Assembly (NCBI GenBank): GCA_963668655.2
Contig: CAXXPQ010000003.1
Location: 682,001-746,000 of the forward strand
DNA length: 64,000 nt
Source of the DNA: G963668655 sp963668655
GTDB lineage: Bacteria > Myxococcota_A > SURF-8
Reading direction: 5' to 3'
This document shows positions 17,362-25,406 of this stretch, in pieces. Under the pieces are notes generated by a model. It was not told where the DNA came from. It saw only the letters and a list, made by a program, of their open reading frames with translations, and ran no database searches. Numbering within the stretch: position 1 is the stretch's first letter; every line of letters begins with the position of its first letter. The position numbers were made by a program, and so were the translations under genes.

Positions 17362-17976
17362 ATGCAGACTTTCAAGCGGATCGCACGTTTCCCCGCTTTT
17401 TACCTGCCGCTGCTTCTCCTTCCGGTCGTTTCGCTTCTGGCCGCCTCCTGTTCGGACGATTCCGAAGAGGGCGCCTGGTCCGACGTGCTCTTTTGCGACA
17501 ACTACTGCAAGGGCATGCAGCTCTGTTCCGACTGCACCTTCGACGACGCAGGCCACGCGGCCTGCGCCTCGGCCTGCGAGGAGGAATACGCCAAGCTTTC
17601 CGAAGAGAGCATCGCCCGCATCGTGACCTGCGCCGATTGCGTAATGGAATCCATTTCCGATGTCTGTGATTTCGTCAACATCGCGGATACGCCCTGCGCC
17701 AAGGACTGCGCCAGCGAAGAAGTGAACGAAGATCTTGGGCTGCTGCTCGGAAACATCCGAGACCGTGCGGATGAGGCGGACTTTCTCTGCCACCATTGCA
17801 GCAGCGAGCGTTTTTCCGAGAACGAAACCATCGCCGTCGTGGAATGCGTCGAGGGCGGAAATATCACGGGAAGCTGCGAATGCACCGAGGGTGAAAAGAA
17901 GGGACACACCTTCGAACTGGAAAACGCCTGCTCGGACGAGGCGATGCAATCGGTGAGATTGGAAACCTGTATCTGA
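17362..17976 (+). CDS. Cys-rich lipoprotein, 204 aa
   Basis: Signal peptide ending LLAASC gives a lipobox-type cleavage. The mature part has about 18 further Cys, mostly in pairs spaced by two or three residues (FCDNYC, LCSDC, ACASAC, TCADC, DTPCAKDC, FLCHHC, GSCEC), and is acidic. Even Cys count and export suggest a disulphide-rich fold rather than a metal cluster, although CxxC pairs leave metal binding open. I recognise no family. GAGGT lies 6 bases before the ATG. It stands alone and converges with the HAD gene. Confidence 0.75.
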   Translation: MQTFKRIARFPAFYLPLLLLPVVSLLAASCSDDSEEGAWSDVLFCDNYCKGMQLCSDCTFDDAGHAACASACEEEYAKLSEESIARIVTCADCVMESISDVCDFVNIADTPCAKDCASEEVNEDLGLLLGNIRDRADEADFLCHHCSSERFSENETIAVVECVEGGNITGSCECTEGEKKGHTFELENACSDEAMQSVRLETCI

Positions 17977-17995
17977 TTCCGAAACGTTCCGGCCG

Positions 17996-18664
17996 CTACT
18001 CCGCCCGGTGCGTCAGAATGGGCCAGCCGCGACGCCTGGCGATGGCCGTCACCACCGGATCCGGCTCCACCAGAAACGGATGTCCCACCGCCTCCAGCAT
18101 GGGCAGGTCGGACAGATGATCGCCGTAGGCGAACGAGCGGGACAAGTCCAGATCCCGCTCTTCCGCCAGTTTGCGCGCCTCCACCGCCTTCTGCTCGCCT
18201 TCGCAGACGGGACCGTCCGCCCGCCCGGTGAGGATCCCCCCCGGACCGACCTCCAGTTTCGTGCAGCGGACGCAATCGATACCCAGATCCTTCTTCACCG
18301 GCTCCAGCAGGTAGCAGACCAGGGCCGACAGGATGACGATCAGGTGCCCTTGTTTGCGATGATCCTCCAACCGTGCGGAGATGTTGGGGCTGATGCGCGG
18401 CCGAATCAATTCCTCATAGTATTCGTCGGCCCCATCTAGAAACATTTGATATTCCTGGCCTTTATAGAATTCCAGGCAGAGATGCGCCATGCGCTCGGTG
18501 GTGATCCGGTGTCGTTTAAATAACTGGTTATAGAATAAAAGTTTCAACACGAACGGCGTGGAGGCATAACCCTCCTTCCACATGTATTTGAACCCGATCT
18601 TGCCGCTGTCGCCGGCGAGCAGCGTGTTGTCGAAATCGAAAAAGGCGGCGATGTTTTTCGGCAT
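17996..18664 (-). CDS. HAD-IB family phosphatase
   Basis: 222 residues from the ATG complementary to 18662-18664 (AAGGAA just upstream). HAD-superfamily hydrolase of subfamily IB (SerB/CicA-like): motif I FFDFDNTLL with the nucleophile and acid Asp, motif II VILSALVC (Ser), a Lys in GEQKAVEARKL and motif III SFAYGDHLSDLPML. The helical cap lies between motifs I and II. Members dephosphorylate phosphoserine, phospholipid head groups or similar; the substrate is not evident. Independent leftward gene placed after the terminator of the next operon. Confidence 0.88.
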   Translation of the reverse strand: MPKNIAAFFDFDNTLLAGDSGKIGFKYMWKEGYASTPFVLKLLFYNQLFKRHRITTERMAHLCLEFYKGQEYQMFLDGADEYYEELIRPRISPNISARLEDHRKQGHLIVILSALVCYLLEPVKKDLGIDCVRCTKLEVGPGGILTGRADGPVCEGEQKAVEARKLAEERDLDLSRSFAYGDHLSDLPMLEAVGHPFLVEPDPVVTAIARRRGWPILTHRAE

Positions 18665-18729
18665 GTTTCCTTCCCTGCATGTCAATCCGTTCGGAGTTCA
18701 AGTATAGCCGCCCGCGATTCGAAGGAAAG

Positions 18730-18771
18730 AAAAAAGCCGCGGGCGGTCATTCTTGAACATGACCGCCCGCG
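18730..18771 (-). terminator. Terminator of the OMP-TetR-RND-LolA operon
   Basis: 13-bp perfect stem (complement of 18759-18771 with 18738-18750), 8-base loop, followed on the minus strand by GC and six T. It closes the leftward operon cleanly about 55 bases after its last gene. Confidence 0.88.
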
Positions 18772-18825
18772 TGAACATCGTTCCGTCTGGAGCGCCTGCG
18801 ACCCTTGCGAATCCGGCGCTTTCGC

Positions 18826-19650
18826 CTACTGGCGTTCCAGATAACGCGCGGTGAAGTATTCGTCCTTGACGTTCCGATTCAGTTCGATGGCTTCGGTCAC
18901 CATGTCGCTCTTTCGCCCGTTCTGCTTGTTGACCATTTGCATCTTCATGGCGCGATAACGCTTTTTTTCCGGATCGATGAGCTTGACGTTTTCCGCGTTC
19001 AGTTCCTTCAGAAGCTCTCCGTCCAGGTCGTAATAGACGCCTTTGCGCAGCACGTAATCCGTCTTTCCGATCCAGAGGGTCTTTTTCGAATAGCCGTCCT
19101 CCTCGGCGATCTCCTCCGATTTCGGCAGACTTTCGATCACCCAGCAATCCACGCCGTCGGTTTTCTCCTCTTTGACGTGCTTGAAGTTATAGTCGTCCAG
19201 ATTCGGAATGTTCATGTCGTTGTAGGAGAACTCGCTGCCCATGAAACTCTTGGATTTCTCGGAACTGACGATCCGGCGGGTCTTGCGCAGACTGGGCAGG
19301 TACATCCACATGTCGTCGTCCTTTTTTTCGTAATCGTAGGCCAGAAAGCCGGTGCCCTTCACGTCCGCCGGGGCCAGGAAGCGGGAGAGCTTTTTCTCCG
19401 TCTTGCCGCCGTCGTAGGTCTTCGTGACCATGGCCAGTTTGCGCACGCGTTTCTGGCCCTTCTCGTTGTAAATCGTCATGGTGGAACGGCCCTCGGAACC
19501 GTCCAACCGACGGTTCTCCGTTACTTTGTCCATGATCTGCCGGGCGGACGCCTTTTCCTCGGCCATGGCGGCATTGGAAAGCACCGTCCACAGGGCGAAG
19601 AGCGCCAGGATCGCCGGTACGGCCTGTTGGATCGCTCGTTTCATCATCAT
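18826..19650 (-). CDS. Outer membrane lipoprotein-sorting (LolA-like) protein
   Basis: 274 residues, three tandem ATG codons with GGAGG 7 bases before the first. Signal peptide ends NAAMAEE. The rest matches the LolA/LolB-fold family annotated as outer membrane lipoprotein-sorting protein: ARQIMDKVTENRRLDGSE, a central MYLPSLRKTRRIVSSEKS, FMGSEFSYNDMN and a C-terminal half of alternating strands ending in FTARYLERQ. Members are nearly always encoded next to HAE3/MMPL RND exporters and are thought to carry a hydrophobic cargo in the periplasm. Here it is last in the TetR-controlled operon, 35 bases after the exporter. Confidence 0.88.
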   Translation of the reverse strand: MMMKRAIQQAVPAILALFALWTVLSNAAMAEEKASARQIMDKVTENRRLDGSEGRSTMTIYNEKGQKRVRKLAMVTKTYDGGKTEKKLSRFLAPADVKGTGFLAYDYEKKDDDMWMYLPSLRKTRRIVSSEKSKSFMGSEFSYNDMNIPNLDDYNFKHVKEEKTDGVDCWVIESLPKSEEIAEEDGYSKKTLWIGKTDYVLRKGVYYDLDGELLKELNAENVKLIDPEKKRYRAMKMQMVNKQNGRKSDMVTEAIELNRNVKDEYFTARYLERQ

Positions 19651-19685
19651 GATCGACCTCCTTTCAGGTGTTCGGAATCATTCCG

Positions 19686-21965
19686 TTATTTCGCGTTCGG
19701 CTCCAAAAAACGGGGCCGGAAAAGAATACTGATGACCGGAAGCAACACCAGGGCGCCCACCATGCACGCACTGATGGAAATCACCACCAGGATACCGAAA
19801 AACTTCACCGGGAGAAAGGCGGAAAGCATCAGTACCGAGAATCCCACCACCACGGAGAGGGCGTTGAAGACGATGCCCCTGCCGGTAGTGGAGAGCGTCA
19901 CCCGCACGGCCTCCATGGGGTCGAGTCCGTTGCGACGCTCCTCCCGGTAGCGCCAGAGATAGTGAATGGTGTAATCCACCCCCACGCCGATCATGATGGA
20001 AGACAGCATGCTGGTGGCGATGTTCAGTTCGATATCGAAGTATCCCATCAGTCCGAAAAGCAGCACCATGGACAGCGCCAGGGGAACCACGGTCAGGACG
20101 CCCGCGAAAAAGGAGCGGAAAAGCACCCCCACCAGTACGCCCACGAGCACCAGGGAAAGCAGCAGGCTGTAGACCTGTCCGTGGACCACGTGATCCACCA
20201 GGTCGGAAAACATGTCCGCGAAGCCGCTGACCATGACGAAGACGCCCTCGGGCCGGGTGGCGATGTAGTCGTGGGCGTAGCGAATCACGTCTTTCATGAT
20301 CTGGGTGCCGTTTTCGTTGATCCGCGCCGTCACCTGAGCGTGCTTGTAGGGAAAGTCCACCAGCCGGTCGAAGTCGTCCGGCTCGCCGCTCATGGAATAC
20401 AGCAGGAAATACTGGGCGATGGTGTCCCGCTTGCCGGGAATACGGTCCATGGCCTTGTCGCCGTCATGCATGACCTCGTTCATCTCGCGCACGACCTTGG
20501 CGATGGAAGTGGTGATATCCACGTTGGGATGGGTCTCCATGTGCTTTTCGAAGGCGTCGATTTCCTTCATGATTTCCGGGGACTTGATGTCTCCCTGGAT
20601 CATGACGTTGGTGCTGGTGGAGCCGCCGAAATACTCGCTGACCAGATCGCCGGAGACGCGTACGGGCGCATCCGCCGGATAGTAGTTGTTGGGATTGGTG
20701 TCCACCACCACCAGCCAGATGCCGGGAATCGCCGCCAGAACGATCCCGATCACGGCCGCTAAAATCGCCTTGGGCCTCCGGCTCACCTCGGCGGCCGTTT
20801 TCCGCAGAATGCGATCCAGAAAGGAAATCCGGGTGTTTCTCTTGTCCAGGTCGTCCAAAACCGGCTTGGCCATGGGCAGGACGGCCAGAACGGACGGAAT
20901 GAACAACAGGCTGCCCACCAGGGCAAAGGCCACGCCCGCCGAGGCCAGAATGCCCAACTGCTGGGCCGGGATAATGACGTGGGTCAACAGGGACATCAAT
21001 CCGGCGATGGTGGTTACGGCGGTGAACAGAATCGGCGCGCCCAGGGCCTGGATGCCCTTTTTCGCCAGGCCCTTGGAATCGAGCCCCGCTCCGGGCAGGT
21101 TGTCTTCCTGGTAGCGGCTCATCAGATGAATGCCGTAATCGTTGGCCACGGCGATGAGAATCACCGGAACGATGATGGTTATCATCTGGATTTTCCAGCC
21201 CAATATCGGAATCAGCCCCATGGCGACGACGATGGCCATGACGGTCATGATGAAGGGCAGAAGCACGCCGCGCAACTGCCGGAAACAGACGTAAAGGAAA
21301 ATCAGCATAATCAGCAAGCCGTAAGGCATGAAGCGCTGCATGTCTCCCTTGATGTCTTTGGACAAATGGCTGCGGGTAAAGGGCATTCCGGCGATCAGCA
21401 CGGATTCCGGCCCGGGATATTCCTCCAGAATCCTGTTGATTTTCTCCAGAACCACCTCATCCGTGGCCTTCAACCCCAGAAAGCCGATGACGGCGGTGTG
21501 CTTGAAATCCTTGGACAAAACGTTGCCGTAGATCATATCGTTGTCTTTCAGATCGGCGCGCAGTTTCTCCCGGGCTTTATCGGTTTTCGGAATGCGCTTG
21601 ACCGCCGGATCCACGATCATCTGGCCGTCTTCCCCCTGGATGTCTTTCAGCGTGAACAGGCTGATGACCTTGTCGAAGTCCTTCACGCGCTCCATTTTCT
21701 TGGAGATTTTCTTCACGCGCAGCAGCGTGTCGGGATTCAGCACGTCGTCGCTGGAGATGGAAACCATCACCATGTCCGACCCGCCGAACATTTCCTCCAG
21801 TTTGTCCAGGTTCGCCCGGGTGGGAAGATCGGGAGGAAGTTGGCTTTTCACCGCCGGATCGACTTCCGTTTTAGGTAACTGACTGCCGAAGACCCCGGTG
21901 ATCGCCAAAAAGAAGATAATGAAAACCCAGGGGAATCGGACAACGAGGTCCGCCAGCTTATTCAT
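19686..21965 (-). CDS. RND/MMPL exporter (HAE3 family)
   Basis: 759 residues with the pseudo-repeated RND plan: TM1 (residues ~8-28), a periplasmic domain, TM2-6 (~215-390), TM7 near 400, a second periplasmic domain, then TM8-12 (~600-750). Motifs include VKSQLPPDLPTRANLDKLEE, PVILIAVANDYGIHLMSRY in TM4 (Asp in the proton relay) and SSIMIGVGVDYTIHYLWRYR in the second half. The hydrophobe/amphiphile exporters of this size work with LolA-like carriers and export lipids or hydrocarbons such as hopanoids; the cargo here is unknown. Its start overlaps the tetR end by 8 bases. Confidence 0.92.
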   Translation of the reverse strand: MNKLADLVVRFPWVFIIFFLAITGVFGSQLPKTEVDPAVKSQLPPDLPTRANLDKLEEMFGGSDMVMVSISSDDVLNPDTLLRVKKISKKMERVKDFDKVISLFTLKDIQGEDGQMIVDPAVKRIPKTDKAREKLRADLKDNDMIYGNVLSKDFKHTAVIGFLGLKATDEVVLEKINRILEEYPGPESVLIAGMPFTRSHLSKDIKGDMQRFMPYGLLIMLIFLYVCFRQLRGVLLPFIMTVMAIVVAMGLIPILGWKIQMITIIVPVILIAVANDYGIHLMSRYQEDNLPGAGLDSKGLAKKGIQALGAPILFTAVTTIAGLMSLLTHVIIPAQQLGILASAGVAFALVGSLLFIPSVLAVLPMAKPVLDDLDKRNTRISFLDRILRKTAAEVSRRPKAILAAVIGIVLAAIPGIWLVVVDTNPNNYYPADAPVRVSGDLVSEYFGGSTSTNVMIQGDIKSPEIMKEIDAFEKHMETHPNVDITTSIAKVVREMNEVMHDGDKAMDRIPGKRDTIAQYFLLYSMSGEPDDFDRLVDFPYKHAQVTARINENGTQIMKDVIRYAHDYIATRPEGVFVMVSGFADMFSDLVDHVVHGQVYSLLLSLVLVGVLVGVLFRSFFAGVLTVVPLALSMVLLFGLMGYFDIELNIATSMLSSIMIGVGVDYTIHYLWRYREERRNGLDPMEAVRVTLSTTGRGIVFNALSVVVGFSVLMLSAFLPVKFFGILVVISISACMVGALVLLPVISILFRPRFLEPNAK

Positions 21966-22638
21966 GATTCTTTCCTTCCATTCCTAAGTTTCGGTAATCA
22001 TTTTTCCGGATCCGTTCCAGAACCCGCCCCATGCCGCCGAGGACCAGATCGGTAATGACTTCCGGATATTTCCGATAGAAAGTTTCGTCCAGACTCGCCA
22101 GGCCGACGCTCTGAATGATGGGTTTCAGCAGGCAATGGGAAGACAGGATGGCGATGATCGAGGGGAAAAGACTCATCAGAACCTGAGGATCGATCTGCTC
22201 GAAGGGGAAGACACCCGCCAGGCGCTGCCGGATACCCCCGATGAGTTGCCGAATCAGCTCGCCCTTGAACTCCACCAGTTCAGGCATTTCCTGGGGCAGT
22301 TCGATGAAGAAAATACGTACTCGCTCGGGATTCGCCAGGAAAAACGCCAGGACATGGCGGATAAAGCGCTGAAGTTTTTCTTCCAGGGAATCGCCCTCGC
22401 CCATGGCTCGAACGGCGATCTCCCGGTATTCCGTGAAGAATTCCTGGATCAGTTCCTTCAAGAGCCCCTGCTTGGAACCGAAATAATAGTTTATCATGGC
22501 GATGTTCACCCCGGCCTTCGAAGCGATCTCCCGTACGCCCGTGGCCGAAAACCCCTTTCTGGAAAACAGTTCGATACTGGCCGCCAGAATGCGCTCGCGA
22601 GGCTCCGTATCCGATCCGTGTTTGTTTTCACTACCCAT
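21958..22638 (-). CDS. TetR/AcrR-family repressor of the export operon
   Basis: 226 residues from the ATG complementary to 22636-22638, chosen for GAGGAGAG upstream; a start 9 codons earlier is possible. The N-terminal helix-turn-helix is typical: ERILAASIELFSRKGFSATG, then VREIASKAGVNIAMINYYFG and SKQGLLKELI. The C-terminal ~160 residues are the helical ligand and dimer domain, with no obvious metal site. It is the second gene of the operon whose promoter carries two palindromes (24252-24263, 24287-24298), so negative autoregulation with induction by a hydrophobic ligand is the simplest reading. Confidence 0.93.
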   Translation of the reverse strand: MGSENKHGSDTEPRERILAASIELFSRKGFSATGVREIASKAGVNIAMINYYFGSKQGLLKELIQEFFTEYREIAVRAMGEGDSLEEKLQRFIRHVLAFFLANPERVRIFFIELPQEMPELVEFKGELIRQLIGGIRQRLAGVFPFEQIDPQVLMSLFPSIIAILSSHCLLKPIIQSVGLASLDETFYRKYPEVITDLVLGGMGRVLERIRKNDYRNLGMEGKNHE

Positions 22639-22714
22639 GTCTTCTCTCCTCGCTTTTCGTTTCATTTAGCTTATGGAGTAACCGTTCGGGATCTCACAGG
22701 TTTTGCCTTCGTCG

Positions 22715-24223
22715 TCAGAAAGATGCCTTGATTTCCGCGAAGCCCGCGCTGTAACTGTCCTGCAACATACCGTACAGGGTGTCGTCGGGCCCCAGGTAGA
22801 CCTCGCCACCGGCGGCCACGGTCAAGGCGTCCGCGATGTCGTAGCTGATCTTCGGCCGCACCAGCCCTTCCAGCGTGCTGGCGTTGAAGCTTCCCAGAAC
22901 CTCCATCTTCAATGTTTCCTGCAAGGTCTTCCATTCCACTCGCAAAGTGGCCATGTGCTGCCACTCTTCCGTTTGGCTCGAAATGAGCTGATTCTTGGCG
23001 GCCAGTTCGTCCAGGGCGGCCTGGCTCAGCAGTTCCTTCACGGCCGCTTCGGGGAATCGCTGCATTTGAATGGTCTGGCGGGCGTAAGACTGGGGATCGA
23101 AGGATCCGCCGATGAGGTCGGAACCCTTTTCTTTTTTCCAGTCGAAGACGTATTTTCCGTAGTATTGCAGGATGAAACTCAACTGCCCAAGAAATTCCTT
23201 GTCCACGCCCAGCACCACCTGGAGGTCCGGGTTGGGCGCTTCCATGAGCGAATCGTAATCCACCGGATGCTTGTAGGCCGCCTCCCCGCGCAGACCGAAC
23301 CAATCCCTGACGGTGGTGGAGAAGTCGAACCCGGCGACATGCTGGCGATAGGCTTTGCGGGCTACCAAAATGGCGGAATCCGCCGCCGGGTCGACTTCAC
23401 TGAGCACCAATCCGGGCAAGGTGGAGTGGCCGTAGAGATAGGAGAAGGAAAGTTCCACGGCCGCGGTCTCCACGTGGAATCGCCCCGCCCCGGCCCCGTT
23501 CGAAAGATAGGGAACGGGATAGCGCGGGGAATCGAAACCGATGGGACCGGAGATCGAAAATGCGGGTTGAGTCGATGCGATATAGATCGGCAGCCACACC
23601 CCCTCGATCCGGATCGGGTTGAAGTTCAAGTGCATGCGCAGGGCCAGATTGGCCTGACGCCGGTCGTCCTCGTTCGGGGAACGCACGGTCATGTCCTTCG
23701 GCGTCAAGTTGTCCGTGGGATTGAAGGCGTCCGCCCGGCCCCAGACGATGATCTGATGGCCGAGACGAATGTCCACGGGACCGGCGTAGACATTGACATA
23801 GGCTTCCCGCAGATCGAAATCCACCACGGGTTCGTTGTCCCGGTATCCGGCCATGAGGCGAAGTTCGGTGAAGGCGTCGCCGTAGCTTCCCTTGCGAATC
23901 CGCAGTTGCAGATCGGTTTCGGCGTAACCGGTCTTGATTTCGCCCTCTTCGAGCCCGTCCACCTTCCCGGCCCAGATATCCGCCCGGACGTATCCGTTCA
24001 ATTCGAAGTTCAGTCCACCGGCGGCAAGCCGCAGGCCGCCGTCGGAAGTCCCCTTGCGGGAAACCGATTCCTCGCCCTCCCCTTCTTCGGCCAGGTCGGT
24101 TTCTTCCGCTTCGCCGCTTACCGCGTCGTCGAACAGACCGGCCCGGGCCGTTTGCGGAATGACAAGCAGGGTCAGGACGATCATGACTTCCGGGATCAGG
24201 CTCAATCGGGTGGGCGCTCTCAT
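22715..24223 (-). CDS. Outer-membrane beta-barrel protein (DUF1302-like)
   Basis: 502 residues. Signal peptide (1-28, ending TARA), a short acidic linker, then a barrel of alternating strands ending in the terminal Phe typical of Bam substrates (EIKASF). The segment VDIRLGHQIIVWGRADAFNP followed by DNLTPKDM matches the conserved block of DUF1302/porin-type proteins found with HAE3 exporters. GGAGG lies 6 bases before the ATG. First gene of the TetR-controlled operon, so it probably provides the outer-membrane exit or acceptor for the exported lipid-like cargo. The family assignment is from motif recall and is less sure than the barrel itself. Confidence 0.8.
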   Translation of the reverse strand: MRAPTRLSLIPEVMIVLTLLVIPQTARAGLFDDAVSGEAEETDLAEEGEGEESVSRKGTSDGGLRLAAGGLNFELNGYVRADIWAGKVDGLEEGEIKTGYAETDLQLRIRKGSYGDAFTELRLMAGYRDNEPVVDFDLREAYVNVYAGPVDIRLGHQIIVWGRADAFNPTDNLTPKDMTVRSPNEDDRRQANLALRMHLNFNPIRIEGVWLPIYIASTQPAFSISGPIGFDSPRYPVPYLSNGAGAGRFHVETAAVELSFSYLYGHSTLPGLVLSEVDPAADSAILVARKAYRQHVAGFDFSTTVRDWFGLRGEAAYKHPVDYDSLMEAPNPDLQVVLGVDKEFLGQLSFILQYYGKYVFDWKKEKGSDLIGGSFDPQSYARQTIQMQRFPEAAVKELLSQAALDELAAKNQLISSQTEEWQHMATLRVEWKTLQETLKMEVLGSFNASTLEGLVRPKISYDIADALTVAAGGEVYLGPDDTLYGMLQDSYSAGFAEIKASF

Positions 24224-24251
24224 GTTTACCTCCGAATCAATCGTTCGTTCT

Positions 24252-24263
24252 AAACGATCGTTT
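24252..24263. promoter_or_regulatory. TetR-type operator 1
   Basis: Perfect 12-bp palindrome AAACGATCGTTT, flanked as TAAACG...GTTTGT. It lies just downstream of the -10 on the minus strand, about 30 bases before the outer-membrane protein start, so a bound repressor would block clearance. Confidence 0.75.
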
Positions 24264-24274
24264 GTTTCGAGGCC

Positions 24275-24303
24275 AGAATAGATTTTAAACGAACGTTTGT
24301 CAA
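24275..24303 (-). promoter_or_regulatory. Promoter of the OMP-TetR-RND-LolA operon
   Basis: Minus-strand TTGACA (complement of 24298-24303), 17-base spacer, TATTCT (complement of 24275-24280). Operator 2 fills the spacer next to the -35, and operator 1 lies just past the -10. Confidence 0.75.
24287..24298. promoter_or_regulatory. TetR-type operator 2
   Basis: AAACGAACGTTT, a 5-2-5 inverted repeat nearly identical to operator 1 and in the same flanking context (TAAACGAACGTTTGT). Centre-to-centre distance between the operators is 35 bases. It lies within the -35/-10 spacer. Confidence 0.75.
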
Positions 24304-24321
24304 GCGAATTTTTACGATTTT

Positions 24322-24353
24322 TTGAATTTACTTCGGAGTTGCTTGAATTTACT
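24322..24353. repeat. Two 11-bp direct repeats, 21-bp period
   Basis: TTGAATTTACT occurs at 24322-24332 and again at 24343-24353, exactly two DNA turns apart, 20-50 bases upstream of the -35 box of the export operon and just after the DUF2149 gene. The position suits an activator-binding site; no activator is identified. Confidence 0.5.
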
Positions 24354-24379
24354 GAGGATTTCCGGTATTCCGCCCGCCT

Positions 24380-24784
24380 TTACGGGGACTTACCGGTCGA
24401 ATTCTGCTGGACAGGTAGGGACTCGCCGTTCGTTTCCGGTACGTAGACCACCTCGCCGGAGGGCAGGCGATAAGCCACGCCGAGCCGCTGGCCATTGCCG
24501 CCGATCTCCTCCTTGGTCATCCGATAACGGTCGATCTTCACGCCCTTTTTGGTGATGATCTCCATGTCCGGCTTTCCGGCCTTTTTGATGATGGTGATAT
24601 CATCCATGGAATTCAGCAGTTCGGGCACGCTCAGCGCCGTGAACATGGCCAAAATCAGGGCCACGGCGAAGACCATGGCCACATCGAAAAGATTGGTCAC
24701 CGCGCCCAGGGGATCTTCCTCCGCGCCGTCGAGCAGACGCCGATAGCGGCGATTACGCATGTATTCTCCGCCGCGAAGGCTCAT
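24380..24784 (-). CDS. DUF2149 membrane protein, ExbD-like (HmuV-type)
   Basis: 134 residues from the ATG complementary to 24782-24784, which overlaps the stop of the ExbB-like gene (ATGA) and has AAGGGA 6 bases before it; an ATG two codons earlier lacks spacing. The N-terminal end is basic and cytoplasmic. One TM helix (residues ~30-52) contains an Asp near its start (NLFDVAMVFAVALILAMF), in the same place as the proton-carrying Asp of ExbD/TolR. A periplasmic domain ends with a YRLPSGEVVYVPE strand. DUF2149 proteins are the usual partners of the ExbB-like channel in CobN/TonB-receptor gene sets. Probably half of a proton-driven motor; last gene of the operon. Confidence 0.8.
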   Translation of the reverse strand: MSLRGGEYMRNRRYRRLLDGAEEDPLGAVTNLFDVAMVFAVALILAMFTALSVPELLNSMDDITIIKKAGKPDMEIITKKGVKIDRYRMTKEEIGGNGQRLGVAYRLPSGEVVYVPETNGESLPVQQNSTGKSP

Positions 24785-25401
24785 GTGCATTCCCTTTCCA
24801 TGCGCGCAAGCCGCTCTAGATCGGCGATGTCCCGTGCGTACCAGATCTGCCGGATCGACAACATGACGTAGCAGAGCGCCCCCACGAAGAGACCCGCCAC
24901 CGTGGTGCCGAAGGCGATAATCATGTCGTTGGACATCACCGCCAGATTTCCCATGGCGATGTTTTTCAGGGCCGGTCCCATGGGAATCAGGGTGCCCATC
25001 AGGCCGATCAGCGGGCCGATGCGCAGGCCGAGACGCTGGCGCAGCAACCGCCGGGCGGCCGCAAACTCCGCCTCCTCCAACAGCCGTTCCAGTTTCTCGG
25101 CCGGACCGCCGGAAAAGGCCCGCCTCTCATCGACGACGAGCCGCCGGATAAGATCCGGAACGGCCGCCTCCTTCAGACGTTCGAGCGTCGTTTCACCATC
25201 CGAGTCTTCCGTCTCCCGCCTGGCGAAATCCGCCTGAAGTTCGCGCCAGTCCTTGCTTGTACGCAAACGCTCGAAGGCTTCGTGCAGAAAAGCCCCGGTT
25301 TCGAACAGAACCCACCCCAGAGCCAAAAGGATGCCCAGGACCACCGGTCCCTTCAGGGCCACCGTGATAATGTAAAGGATTCCGACCGCTTCCTCGATCA
25401 T
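24781..25401 (-). CDS. MotA/TolQ/ExbB-family proton channel (HmuU-type)
   Basis: 206 residues. Topology is that of ExbB/TolQ: a TM helix near the N-terminus (ALKGPVVLGILLALGWVLF), a long cytoplasmic helical loop (~40-125), then two TM helices, the first with GPLIGLMGTLIPMGPALKNI and the second with MIIAFGTTVAGLFVGALCYV. These are the conserved pore-lining segments. It starts 5 bases after the chelatase gene and overlaps the DUF2149 gene, so the three are surely one transcript. With the DUF2149 protein it would make a proton-motive motor in the inner membrane that powers the TonB-dependent receptor or the chelatase. No TonB gene is in the window. Confidence 0.9.
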   Translation of the reverse strand: MIEEAVGILYIITVALKGPVVLGILLALGWVLFETGAFLHEAFERLRTSKDWRELQADFARRETEDSDGETTLERLKEAAVPDLIRRLVVDERRAFSGGPAEKLERLLEEAEFAAARRLLRQRLGLRIGPLIGLMGTLIPMGPALKNIAMGNLAVMSNDMIIAFGTTVAGLFVGALCYVMLSIRQIWYARDIADLERLARMERECT

Positions 25402-25406
25402 GGTTG

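Noticed and set aside
19667..20762. Plus-strand His-rich frame opposite the first RND exporter
   Set aside because: Antisense shadow of the RND gene; His/Gly/Asp bias arises from complementing its codons.
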